A DNA stretch of 64,000 bases from Bacillus sp. Marseille-Q3570 (GCF_946151055.1 NZ_CAMGYZ010000017.1:32414-96413), one strand, 5' to 3'; positions 47,333-55,911 are shown, counted from the first letter of the stretch. A program made the numbers and translations. Notes: generated by a model not told the origin, from the letters alone.

Positions 47333-48535
47333 ATGACAGATTTCGTTAATCTAGGATTATCCTTAAACTATATAAAAAAGCTGGAACAGCAAGGGATCAA
47401 AAAGCCGACTCGAATACAAACAGATTCGATTCCTTTATTGAAAAGCGGGGATGATATCGTCGCTCAGGCTCAGACAGGTTCAGGGAAAACCTTGGCGTTC
47501 CTTCTACCGATGCTTGAAAAAATCGATCCAGAAGAAGCAGTCATTCAGGGCTTGATCATCATGCCGACGAGAGAATTGGCTTTGCAAGTCACGCAAGAGC
47601 TATACAAACTGACAGAAGATGAAGACATCAATGTTTTAGCAGTGTATGGCGGGCAGGATGTGCTTCAACAGATCAACAAGCTTCAGGGAAGCGTACATAT
47701 CGTGATCGGGACGCCAGGTCGGATCCTCGATCATGTACGACGGGGTACAATTGATTTTTCACACGTATCGATGCTTGTTCTTGATGAAGCGGACCAGATA
47801 CTGCATATCGGGTTCTTAGAAGATGTTGCAACGATCATTGATCAGACATCTGAATCAAGGCAGACAGCCCTTTTTTCTGCAACGATGCCTGATGATATAC
47901 GGCAGCTTGCGAATCGTTATATGCGATCACCAAGACAGATCAAGGTAACGACGAAAGGGAAGACGGTTGAAGAAATCCAACAATATGTTGTGGAGACCAC
48001 TGACCGGCAAAAACAAAATGCTCTCTTAAAGGTTGTGAAGGAAACACAGCCGATTCTGGCGATCATTTTTTGCAGGACGCAGCGGCGGGTCAGCAAACTT
48101 TATAATGCTTTATCGGAGAAAGGGTACTTGACCGATGAGCTGCATGGCGGATTGTCACAAGCGAAGCGTGAAGATGTTATGCAACGGTTCCGTACTGGGG
48201 AAGTCCATTTACTGATTGCAACCGATGTGGCTGCCCGTGGTCTAGATGTTGAAGGAGTTTCCCACATCTATAACTATGATGTACCTCAAGACGTTGAGAG
48301 CTATATCCACCGGATAGGCCGGACGGGGCGGGCAGGGGAAAAAGGAATGGCAATCACTTTCATCGCGCCAAAGGATGAGAAGGCGTTAACCATGATCGAA
48401 AATACGATTGATAAAAAGATTGAGCGGATGGAAGTGGTCGTTAAACCTGGTATCCAACCTTCAGCTAAGACGCCTACCAGAAAGATGTCATACGACGCTA
48501 ACAATAGAAAACGAAACACTCGAAGAAAAAGATGA
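47333..48535 (+). CDS. DEAD-box ATP-dependent RNA helicase
   Basis: A 400-residue helicase with both RecA-like domains: Q motif, AQTGSGKT (residues 45-52), PTRELA, TPGR, DEAD (in LVLDEADQ), SAT, then ATDVAARGLD and HRIGRTGRAG. The tail is short and basic (NNRKRNTRRKR). Its length fits the small CshC/YfmL-type helicases involved in ribosome or mRNA handling. AGGTGA precedes the ATG. No terminator is obvious after it. Confidence 0.92.
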   Translation: MTDFVNLGLSLNYIKKLEQQGIKKPTRIQTDSIPLLKSGDDIVAQAQTGSGKTLAFLLPMLEKIDPEEAVIQGLIIMPTRELALQVTQELYKLTEDEDINVLAVYGGQDVLQQINKLQGSVHIVIGTPGRILDHVRRGTIDFSHVSMLVLDEADQILHIGFLEDVATIIDQTSESRQTALFSATMPDDIRQLANRYMRSPRQIKVTTKGKTVEEIQQYVVETTDRQKQNALLKVVKETQPILAIIFCRTQRRVSKLYNALSEKGYLTDELHGGLSQAKREDVMQRFRTGEVHLLIATDVAARGLDVEGVSHIYNYDVPQDVESYIHRIGRTGRAGEKGMAITFIAPKDEKALTMIENTIDKKIERMEVVVKPGIQPSAKTPTRKMSYDANNRKRNTRRKR

Positions 48536-48624
48536 CGATTTAAAAGCTATCGCTAGGCTCAAATTAACGTGAATTTTTATTGGAAAATGTCTCAATACAT
48601 TAGTAATGAAACACCACTCTAATC

Positions 48625-48692
48625 CAAGTATAATTACTTTCTTCAATATAAGGTAACTAAGGCTTGACTTGCCAAGTTTTCTTTAGAAATTG
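48625..48692 (+). repeat. interspersed repeat K, copy 3 (shortened)
   Basis: AGTATAATTACTTTCTTCAATATAAGG, then TAACTAAGGCT, then GCCAAGTTTTCTTTAGAAAT, matching the copy at 4356 with an internal deletion of about 20 bp. Confidence 0.7.
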
Positions 48693-48770
48693 TATGTTTT
48701 TCGTCACATCTTTTTCATCTGAAAAGGAGTAAAATATTGGTGAAATAGATGAACGAAGGGGATGTTTTGT

Positions 48771-49070
48771 ATGGGAAAAATCATACTTAGTGTACCGTTC
48801 TTTTGGTTTGTCTTGAGTAATGCAGTATTTGCACAAACGACAGTGGATCAAACAGAACACACACTTGTTTTATACTTGATTGCAAGTATACCAATCTTAT
48901 TTTTTGCGACTTTAATATATATTTTCGGTGATTATCGGGAGTTTTTCTGGAGAAAACGTGCTTTATTTCTAGTATCACGCTCATCAGCAGATAAAATCAT
49001 CTCTATAAAAGATTGCCGAAAGATTTCAAATGCGAAAAAACATCTATCAAGAGGGGCTGGCATTTTTTAA
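48771..49070 (+). CDS. small exported or single-pass membrane protein
   Basis: A 99-residue protein with a signal peptide (residues 1-20, ending VFAQ) and one later helix (VLYLIASIPILFFATLIYIF), then a basic tail. The function is not recognised. The ATG at 48771 follows GAAGGGGAT; the upstream ATG at 48762 is less well placed. The last codons run into the terminator stem at 49051, so the C-terminus may be an extension by mutation. Confidence 0.5.
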   Translation: MGKIILSVPFFWFVLSNAVFAQTTVDQTEHTLVLYLIASIPILFFATLIYIFGDYREFFWRKRALFLVSRSSADKIISIKDCRKISNAKKHLSRGAGIF

Positions 49071-49090
49071 TGTCAGTTCCTCTTTCTTTT
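49051..49090 (+). terminator. terminator after the small membrane protein
   Basis: Stem AGAGG-GGCTGGCAT with ATG-TCAGTTCCTCT and a following T-rich tail. It overlaps the last 20 nt of the preceding gene. Confidence 0.75.
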
Positions 49091-49118
49091 ATAGGCAACA
49101 TTTGTTCAAGATGGCTGC

Positions 49119-49200
49119 GAAATTACTCAAGATTGATTCGAAATTGCTCAAGATCACCCCGGAATTGAACCAGATCATCACAGAACTAGCTGGAATTTTA
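49119..49200 (+). repeat. tandem array, 21-bp period, GAAATTGCTCAAGAT family (array J)
   Basis: Units start at 49119, 49140, 49161 and 49182 (exactly 21 bp apart): GAAATTACTCAAGAT, GAAATTGCTCAAGAT, GGAATTGAACCAGAT, AGAACTAGCTGGAAT. It lies just after a terminator and before nagE. Confidence 0.82.
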
Positions 49201-49312
49201 TTTCATACTTTTAGCTCATTTAAGGAGTTTTGTAACTATTGTAGGCAATTTTTTGATATATCTATTTATGAAAAGGTTTCAGAAAATTTTAAAAATATAA
49301 GGAGGATTGTAC

Positions 49313-51214
49313 ATGTTAGGATTTTTACAAAGAATCGGCAGAGCCTTGATGCTGCCGATTGCCATCATGCCAGCAGCGGCATTGCTTTTACGTTTGGGAC
49401 AAGATGATTTATTAGGGATCCCGTTTATTGCTGCTTCTGGTAATGCTATTTTTGCCCATCTGCCGCTTCTTTTTGCGATCGGGGTAGCAATCGGATTATC
49501 GAAAGACTCGAATGGCGCTGCCGGATTAGCTGGCGCGGTCGCTTTCTTCGTGTTGACAGAAGGGACGAAAGCCATTAATGAAGAAATCGATATGGCCTTC
49601 CTTGGGGGGATTTTATCTGGGGTAATAGCTGGATTACTTTACAACCGCTTTCATGATATAAAATTGCCAGATTACCTCGCCTTCTTTGGAGGGAGACGAT
49701 TTGTTCCAATCATCACGGCTGGGGTGATGGTTGTACTGGCAGGTCTTTTCGGATTCGTATGGCCTCCGATCCAGGATGGCATCAATGCAATTGGACAATG
49801 GATCATTGATGCAGGAGCTGCAGGAGTCGGTATTTATGGTTTCATGAATCGTTTGCTTATTCCAATCGGTCTCCATCATGTCCTTAATAGTCTTGTCTGG
49901 TTCGTATTTGGCGAATATAACGGAGCGACTGGTGATTTGCATCGTTTCTTTGCAGGTGATCCGGAAGCAGGAATATTCATGGCCGGCTTCTTCCCAATCA
50001 TGATGTTCGGTCTACCAGCAGCATGTTTCGCAATGATTGCTGCTGCTAAAAAGGAAAAGAAAAAAGCGGTCACCGGATTACTGGTCGGGATTGCTTTCAC
50101 TTCCTTCCTGACAGGTATTACAGAACCGATTGAGTTCTCCTTCATGTTCTTATCACCTATATTGTATGGCGTGCATGCGTTATTGACTGGTAGTGCGATG
50201 GTGGTCACTTATGCATTGGACATCCATCATGGATTCGGGTTTTCCGCAGGGGCAATCGACTACATTCTGAATTTCGGACTTGCCCAGCGGCCGTGGCTAT
50301 TGTTCATCGTCGGTCTGATATATGCAGTCATATATTTTGTCGTATTCTATTTCCTTATCAAAGCATTGGATCTGAAAACCCCAGGTCGTGAAGATGATGA
50401 GGATATGGTTGACACTGATGGTCCTACTAAGGTTGCTTCAGGTGACAAATATGAAGACATGGCTCATCACTTCATCACAGCACTTGGTGGCAAATCAAAT
50501 ATCCAGGCGATTGACAGCTGTGCAACCCGACTGCGATTAAATATTGCAGATATGGACGCGATTGATGAGCAGGCGTTGAAAAGGCATGGAGCAAAAGGGA
50601 TTATGAAAATTGACCGGAGGAATCTCCAGGTAGTTGTGGGTACGAATGTCGAGTTCGTAGCCACCGCCATGCAGCGTCAAATGGCAAATGAAGAGAAGTC
50701 TCCTCAAGAATCAGTTGCTGTTGATAATGGAAAACCACCTGCCAGATCGGCATTTGGTAAAAAAGGTTTTGCTTCACCTATTGAAGGACGGATCATTCCA
50801 ATAACCGATGTGGATGACCCGACGTTTTCTGAACGGATGATGGGCGATGGATTTGCAGTTGAACCTACTGGAAAAACGGTCGTCTCACCAGTTGACGGAA
50901 AAGTCATCAATCTGTTCCCGACGAAACATGCGATCGGCATTGAATCGAAAAATGGCTATGAAATCCTGATTCATGTTGGATTGGATACAGTGGAGATGAA
51001 CGGTGAAGGGTTCCAGGCCTATGTCAAGGCTGGTGATGAAGTCAAACAAGGGCAAAAATTACTGGAGTTGAACCTGGACTATCTCCAAAAGAATGCAAAA
51101 TCTACCGTTACACCGATCATCTTCACAAATCTGGATGAGGGTGAAAGAGTCGAACTGAAGAAATCTGGAACGATCAATCAAGGTGAAACGAACATTATTG
51201 AAATTAGAAAATGA
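49313..51214 (+). CDS. nagE: N-acetylglucosamine-specific PTS enzyme IICBA
   Basis: A 633-residue phosphotransferase permease with all three modules: membrane IIC (about 1-370, glycine-rich LLPIAIMPAAALLLRLG and GLHHVLNSLVWFVFGEY), IIB (390-470) with phospho-Cys403 in CATRLR, and IIA (490-630) with phospho-His554 in HVGLDTVEM. Domain order and HH-N-W-F-G-E-Y spelling fit the N-acetylglucosamine type better than the glucose type. The ATG at 49313 is 7 nt after AAGGAGG; the in-frame TTG at 49307 abuts the site. It makes GlcNAc-6-phosphate, the same product that MurQ makes further on. Confidence 0.9.
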   Translation: MLGFLQRIGRALMLPIAIMPAAALLLRLGQDDLLGIPFIAASGNAIFAHLPLLFAIGVAIGLSKDSNGAAGLAGAVAFFVLTEGTKAINEEIDMAFLGGILSGVIAGLLYNRFHDIKLPDYLAFFGGRRFVPIITAGVMVVLAGLFGFVWPPIQDGINAIGQWIIDAGAAGVGIYGFMNRLLIPIGLHHVLNSLVWFVFGEYNGATGDLHRFFAGDPEAGIFMAGFFPIMMFGLPAACFAMIAAAKKEKKKAVTGLLVGIAFTSFLTGITEPIEFSFMFLSPILYGVHALLTGSAMVVTYALDIHHGFGFSAGAIDYILNFGLAQRPWLLFIVGLIYAVIYFVVFYFLIKALDLKTPGREDDEDMVDTDGPTKVASGDKYEDMAHHFITALGGKSNIQAIDSCATRLRLNIADMDAIDEQALKRHGAKGIMKIDRRNLQVVVGTNVEFVATAMQRQMANEEKSPQESVAVDNGKPPARSAFGKKGFASPIEGRIIPITDVDDPTFSERMMGDGFAVEPTGKTVVSPVDGKVINLFPTKHAIGIESKNGYEILIHVGLDTVEMNGEGFQAYVKAGDEVKQGQKLLELNLDYLQKNAKSTVTPIIFTNLDEGERVELKKSGTINQGETNIIEIRK

Positions 51215-51225
51215 ATCTGTAAAAG

Positions 51226-51262
51226 AGCGGAGCTGCCTCTATTGGCCAGCTCCGTTTTTTAG
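51226..51262 (+). terminator. terminator of nagE
   Basis: CGGAGCTG and CAGCTCCG form the stem and six T follow. Confidence 0.88.
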
Positions 51263-51276
51263 TTTGTTACTCGTTC

Positions 51277-51620
51277 GGACAGTAGAGAGAGAAAACAGTG
51301 ACAGAGTGTCCGAAGTTGGTGCTTTATGAGACAGGAAGAGGAGAAATCATCGAAAGTCTGTCCCAAAAGAGCGTGTTATGGAACAAGAAGAGGAGAAAAC
51401 ACCGAGAGTCTGTCCCGAAAGAGCGTGTTATGGGACAGGAAGAGGAGAAAACACCGAGAGTCTGTCCCGAAAGAGCGTGTTATGGGACAAGAAGAGGAGA
51501 AAACACCGAGAGTCTGTCCCGAAAGAGCGTGTTAAGGGACAGGAAGAGGAGAAATCATCAAGAGTCTGTCCCGAAAGAGCTTGTTAAGGGACAGGAAGAG
51601 GAGAAATCATCGAAAGGGTC
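51277..51620 (+). repeat. tandem array, exact 52-bp period, GGACAGG/CTGTCCC family (array D)
   Basis: The GGACA word (or one-base variants) sits at 51277, 51329, 51381, 51433, 51485, 51537 and 51589, and CTGTCC words at 51306, 51358, 51410, 51462, 51514 and 51566, all steps exactly 52. Unit text: CTGTCCCGAAAGAGCGTGTT, then ATGGGACAGGAAGAGGAG, then AAAACACCGAGAGT. All three reading frames run open through it (52 is not a multiple of three), making spurious ORFs of identical peptides. It is the largest array in the window. Confidence 0.92.
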
Positions 51621-51763
51621 CTTCAAGGTCAGTTGAGCTCTACAACAAAGGATCATCCTTAAAAAAATCCCTTCTGAAATAAAACTTCATAATCTAGCGT
51701 CGTAATTGTCATAATATTTCAAAAATAATTAATTAGGACTGAATCAATGGTCTTGATTAACGT

Positions 51764-51775
51764 ACCGATATCGGT
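51764..51775. promoter_or_regulatory. perfect 12-bp palindrome before the recycling operon
   Basis: ACCGATATCGGT lies in the spacer between a TTGATT box (51753-51758) and a weak TGTTAG (51776-51781). It may be the operator of a local regulator such as MurR. Confidence 0.4.
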
Positions 51776-51787
51776 TGTTAGGGACTT

Positions 51788-51805
51788 AAGTGGTATAGAC
51801 AACTT
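51788..51805. promoter_or_regulatory. GntR/HutC-like (NagR type) operator candidate
   Basis: AAGTGGTATAGACAACTT has the TGGTATAGACA word of GntR/HutC dre-type sites bound by the GlcNAc-6-phosphate-responsive regulator of bacilli (from memory of the consensus). It lies about 120 bp ahead of the amiE-like gene. Confidence 0.5.
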
Positions 51806-51922
51806 GTTTTACCCTTAGGTAACCTGAAAATAGATTTTGGAAGCACTTACATTTTCAAGGATGAAAGGAGGCTGCAGCAGCTCATAGTTCTGAAATGATC
51901 AACTATGGAAAAGGGAGGCACT

Positions 51923-53629
51923 ATGAAAAACAAAACATTGACTGTTACATTAGCGGCTTTGTTGGCTTGTTCAAGTTCAGTAGCAGGCAGTACTTTTGTG
52001 AATGCGAATGACAATCATCCTACAGCTCCTAGCATTGAACAAAATGAAACCAAGATCAATAGCAGTAATGCACATCCTGCTTTTTCTTGGGGAAATCCCG
52101 GTCCTGTTTTACCCATTCTCAAACCAGGATCGATAAGGGGGGCAGGGATGAGGAGTGAACCGTTACAAGAAATCGATGGTGTGATGGACAAGATGATCGA
52201 AGACGAGGTCATGCCAGGTGCAGTAGCGTTGGTGGCAAGGCGCGGCCATATTGTCAAACATGAATCTTATGGGTATGCCGCTCGTTATACGGATGACAGC
52301 AAAAATGAAATGGAAAATCCGATCGAGATGCAAGATGATACCATATTCGATCTTGCGTCCATCAGTAAAATCTTCACAACCACTGCAGCAATGAAACTTT
52401 ACGAAGATGGCTATTTTGAATTGGATGATCCAGTAGCAAATCACATTCCGGAATTTGCAGAGAACGGGAAGGAAAACGTGACGATCAAGCAATTGATGAC
52501 CCACACTTCAGGTTTTACAGCATGGATTCCTCTCTATACGCAAGGCGATAGCCGTGAGGAACGGCTTCAGATCGTATTTGCACACCCTCTTAACAATGAA
52601 CCGGGTACGACGTATACATACAGCGATTTGAACATGATCACACTCGGTGCATTGATTGAACGTCTTTCTGGCAAGCGGCTCGATCAATATATAAAAGAAA
52701 ATATAACCGATCCGTTAGGCATGGACGATACGTTGTACAACCCGCATGAATCCCTAAAAGAGCGGATTGCTGCCACAGAATACCAGCCATGGACCAACCG
52801 TGGTCTTGTCTGGGGGGAAGTGCATGATGAAAATGCCTGGTCCCTAGATGGAGTGGCTGGACATGCTGGCGTCTTTTCCACAGCAGAAGATCTTGGCAAA
52901 CTTGCACACATGTATGTGAATGACGGCCGGTATGGAAGCAAGCAGATCCTCAAGCCTGAAACGGTTGAACTACTCGTCGAAAACCAGATTCCAGAGTTTC
53001 CTGGAAATGATCATGGATTAGGATGGGAAATTCAGCAAGGCTGGTTCATGGATGCCCTCTCCTCCAGCTCGACAGTTGGTCACACTGGTTATACAGGAAC
53101 ATCGATCGTAGTGGATTTGAATAACGCAACAATCGCCATTCTTTTAACAAATCGTGTCCACCCGACCCGAAACACAGTTTCAACGAATGTGGCAAGACGT
53201 GCGTTTGCCAGACAGGTAGCTGACGCCATTCCGGTTGAGATGATTGATAACAGTCCGGCCTGGTTCTCTGGCTACGGAGATGCGATGGAGCGTTCGCTTA
53301 CTGCTGAAGTCGATCTGAGTGGTCCTGCTACGCTGACCTTCGATACCTGGTACAGGCTCGAGTCTGGTTACGATACGGGTAAAATCGAAGTTTCAGAGGA
53401 TGGAGAAAGCTGGTCTCAGCTCCATGATCCGTTTACTGGAAGCAGTGAATGGAATCAAGTTCAAGTAGAAGTGCCGGCTAATGCAAAATATGTGAGATTC
53501 CGTTATGAAACAGATAGTTACACGAATGGACGTGGCTGGTACATCGACAATCTGAAATTGGAAATGGAAGATGGGTCGGAAATATCTCCGGAATTTTCTG
53601 GTGAAGGCTGGGAGCTCCGAGACTTTTAA
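51923..53629 (+). CDS. secreted serine hydrolase, AmiE-like, beta-lactamase fold
   Basis: A 568-residue exported protein of the beta-lactamase/penicillin-binding fold with the Ser-x-x-Lys motif SISK, a Tyr-Ser-Asn-like YSDLN and a C-terminal HTG in VGHTGYTG. By position it matches AmiE (YbbE) of Bacillus, which removes the peptide from N-acetylmuramic acid ahead of NamZ. A C-terminal beta-sandwich (about 445-568; VDLSGPATLTFDTWYRLESGYD..., RGWYIDNLKLEME) resembles MAM/carbohydrate-binding domains of InhA-type enzymes and is not in the short Bacillus AmiE that I recall. Start at 51923 after GGGAGG. Confidence 0.82.
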   Translation: MKNKTLTVTLAALLACSSSVAGSTFVNANDNHPTAPSIEQNETKINSSNAHPAFSWGNPGPVLPILKPGSIRGAGMRSEPLQEIDGVMDKMIEDEVMPGAVALVARRGHIVKHESYGYAARYTDDSKNEMENPIEMQDDTIFDLASISKIFTTTAAMKLYEDGYFELDDPVANHIPEFAENGKENVTIKQLMTHTSGFTAWIPLYTQGDSREERLQIVFAHPLNNEPGTTYTYSDLNMITLGALIERLSGKRLDQYIKENITDPLGMDDTLYNPHESLKERIAATEYQPWTNRGLVWGEVHDENAWSLDGVAGHAGVFSTAEDLGKLAHMYVNDGRYGSKQILKPETVELLVENQIPEFPGNDHGLGWEIQQGWFMDALSSSSTVGHTGYTGTSIVVDLNNATIAILLTNRVHPTRNTVSTNVARRAFARQVADAIPVEMIDNSPAWFSGYGDAMERSLTAEVDLSGPATLTFDTWYRLESGYDTGKIEVSEDGESWSQLHDPFTGSSEWNQVQVEVPANAKYVRFRYETDSYTNGRGWYIDNLKLEMEDGSEISPEFSGEGWELRDF

Positions 53630-53657
53630 TCTCTAAAACGAAACGGGAGGGTTTACA

Positions 53658-54911
53658 GTGAAAAAATGGTTCGTCATGGTCATTACGACCGTTTTTGTAT
53701 TGTCAACGGTGGCTGTAGGGCTTGCTGATGGAAAAGGGAAAGGTAAACAAGGCAAGCAAGTAAAACTTGGCGTTGAAGTTTTGTTGGACGAGCAGATGGA
53801 TCTGATTGAAGGGCAGAAAGTAGGATTGATTACGAATCCGACCGGCGTCGATCAGGAGCTTAATAGTATCGTAGATCTGCTCCATAATGATCCGGACGTG
53901 AATCTGACAGCCTTATACGGACCAGAGCATGGCGTTCGCGGGAGTGCGCAGGCTGGGGAATATGTGGAGTTCTACATTGATGAAGAGACAGGACTTCCGG
54001 TTTACAGCCTTTATGGTCAGACAAGAAAACCGACTCCTGAAATGCTTGAAAACGTAGATGTCCTTTTATTTGATATCCAGGATGTCGGCACTCGCTTCTA
54101 TACGTATATCTACACGATGGCATACGCAATGGAAGCAGCAGCCGAAAACGACATCTCCTTCATCGTCTTGGACCGTCCGAATCCGATCAGCGGAACAAAA
54201 GTGGAAGGACCGGTACTTGACCCGGAATACAGTTCATTTGTCGGTATGTATCCGATCCCACTTCGTCATGGTATGACAGTGGGTGAGCTGGCACGCTTGT
54301 TCAATGAAGAGTTCGAAATCGGAACAGACCTGACAGTTGTTGAAATGGATGGTTGGAAACGGAATATGTATTACGATGATACGTCGCTTGAATTTGTCCT
54401 GCCATCACCGAATATGCCGACAGTCGATACGGCACTGGTCTACCCAGGTGCAGCTTTGATTGAAGGAACGAACGTATCGGAAGGAAGAGGGACGACGAAA
54501 CCGTTCGAATTGATTGGAGCACCGTTCATCAACAGTACCGAACTGGCTGCGGAATTGAATGATTTGAAATTACGCGGGGTTACGTTCCGTGCAGCGTCGT
54601 TTACACCTGTGTTTTCAAAACATAGTGGGCAGTTGAGCCATGGCGTCCAGCTGCATGTGACGGATCAAAAAGCCTTCTCGCCAGTCGATACTGGTCTTCA
54701 TCTCGTGAAAACGATTCATGATCTGTACCCGGAGGATTTTGAATTCCGTGCTGAAAACAGTGCAGGAGTATCATTCTTCGATTTATTGATCGGGAACGGT
54801 TGGGTCCGTGATGCGATTGAGGAGGGACAATCTGTAAAAGAAATCAAATCTCAATGGCAGGATGATCTCGAACAATTCAAAAATACACGCGAGCAATATC
54901 TGCTTTATTGA
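53658..54911 (+). CDS. namZ: exo-beta-N-acetylmuramidase NamZ (DUF1343/GH171)
   Basis: A 417-residue secreted enzyme (signal peptide to about residue 23) releasing MurNAc from the non-reducing end of peptidoglycan chains. It shows VGLITNPTGVD, LYGPEHGVRG with the candidate catalytic acid in EHG, DIQDVGTRFYTYIYTM, DRPNPI and SEGRGTTKPFE of the DUF1343 family. GTG start after GGGAGG. It is 28 nt behind the amiE-like gene and its stop overlaps the possible TTG start of the regulator. Confidence 0.92.
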   Translation: MKKWFVMVITTVFVLSTVAVGLADGKGKGKQGKQVKLGVEVLLDEQMDLIEGQKVGLITNPTGVDQELNSIVDLLHNDPDVNLTALYGPEHGVRGSAQAGEYVEFYIDEETGLPVYSLYGQTRKPTPEMLENVDVLLFDIQDVGTRFYTYIYTMAYAMEAAAENDISFIVLDRPNPISGTKVEGPVLDPEYSSFVGMYPIPLRHGMTVGELARLFNEEFEIGTDLTVVEMDGWKRNMYYDDTSLEFVLPSPNMPTVDTALVYPGAALIEGTNVSEGRGTTKPFELIGAPFINSTELAAELNDLKLRGVTFRAASFTPVFSKHSGQLSHGVQLHVTDQKAFSPVDTGLHLVKTIHDLYPEDFEFRAENSAGVSFFDLLIGNGWVRDAIEEGQSVKEIKSQWQDDLEQFKNTREQYLLY

Positions 54912-54928
54912 TTCAGGAGATCGGTTTG

Positions 54929-55789
54929 ATGTTAAAAGGTGGATTAATCAGCATCCAAGAATGTATGCCTTCCTTGAAGCCCTCTGAACGGAAAGTGGCT
55001 GAATACATTTTGACCAACCCTGGTGAAGTGGTGAACTTATCTGTCCAGAAGCTTGCGAAAAGGACACAAGTCAGTGAAGCGACGATCATCCGCCTTTCAA
55101 GAGCCCTCAGCTATAAAGGATTTCAGGAATTGAAACTGAGGATTGCAGGTGATCTTGCCCAATTCAATAACAATAACCATTCCTATCAGGAAATACCGAC
55201 GAACGGTTCGATCGCTTCTTTGATCGGGACGATTTCACATAACAACATCCAGTCCATCAATGATACTCTTTCAGTCCTTTCTCCTGAACAGGTGGAAACG
55301 GCAGTAGACGTATTGAGCAAAGCCAGGAAAATTGCCATATACGGAATCGGGGCTTCAGCAGTCATTGCACAAGATTTCAAGCAGAAACTGACAAGGGTCA
55401 ATCGTTGGTGTGAAGCGGCGTTCGACTTTGATACACAGGGAACCATCAGTGCGAATTTGACAGGAGCAGATGTTGCATTCGGCATTTCTTATTCCGGAAG
55501 GACAAAAGATGTGATTGAATCCTTGAAGATCGCAAAAGAAAAGGGAGCCAAAACGATTTCACTGACGAAATTCGGGAGCAATCCAGTAGCCGACTTGACG
55601 GATATCAATCTGTTCACAAGTTCTTTGGAGCAGAGTATCCGAAGTGGAGCGATGAGTTCCCGGATCTCCCAGTTGAATGTGATCGATGTTTTATATATCG
55701 GGATGACAAGCAGGAAATATGATGAAAGCATTGATGCACTCGAAAGGACAAGGAAAGCGGTGCAAGTATCAAAGCAAATGGATCGATGA
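54929..55789 (+). CDS. murR: MurR/RpiR-family transcriptional regulator
   Basis: A 286-residue regulator with an N-terminal RpiR helix-turn-helix (VQKLAKRTQVSEATIIRLSRAL) and a C-terminal SIS domain (about 120-260; IYGIGASAVIAQDFKQKL, GISYSGRTKD) that binds a sugar phosphate, probably MurNAc-6-phosphate. The ATG at 54929 is preferred because CAGGAGA lies 9 nt upstream; a TTG at 54908 overlaps the namZ stop. It sits centrally in the recycling operon and likely controls it. Confidence 0.86.
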   Translation: MLKGGLISIQECMPSLKPSERKVAEYILTNPGEVVNLSVQKLAKRTQVSEATIIRLSRALSYKGFQELKLRIAGDLAQFNNNNHSYQEIPTNGSIASLIGTISHNNIQSINDTLSVLSPEQVETAVDVLSKARKIAIYGIGASAVIAQDFKQKLTRVNRWCEAAFDFDTQGTISANLTGADVAFGISYSGRTKDVIESLKIAKEKGAKTISLTKFGSNPVADLTDINLFTSSLEQSIRSGAMSSRISQLNVIDVLYIGMTSRKYDESIDALERTRKAVQVSKQMDR

Positions 55790-55911
55790 GTTTGTAATTC
55801 ATTTAATACGGTCACTCTAGCACGCTTTTCCACAGGAGCTTCGTATATTTTCCAACTTTAGGTTTTCACGCATCACCAGCTTTATTAAACATTAAATAGG
55901 AGGGGTTCAAT

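Noticed and set aside
51277..51620. CRISPR array
   Set aside because: Units are contiguous 52-bp tandem copies with no unique spacers, and no cas genes are present.
51298..51636. Three overlapping ORFs with repeated peptide ESVPKERV-like units
   Set aside because: All three frames of the same 52-bp array are open; no start site with a ribosome site.
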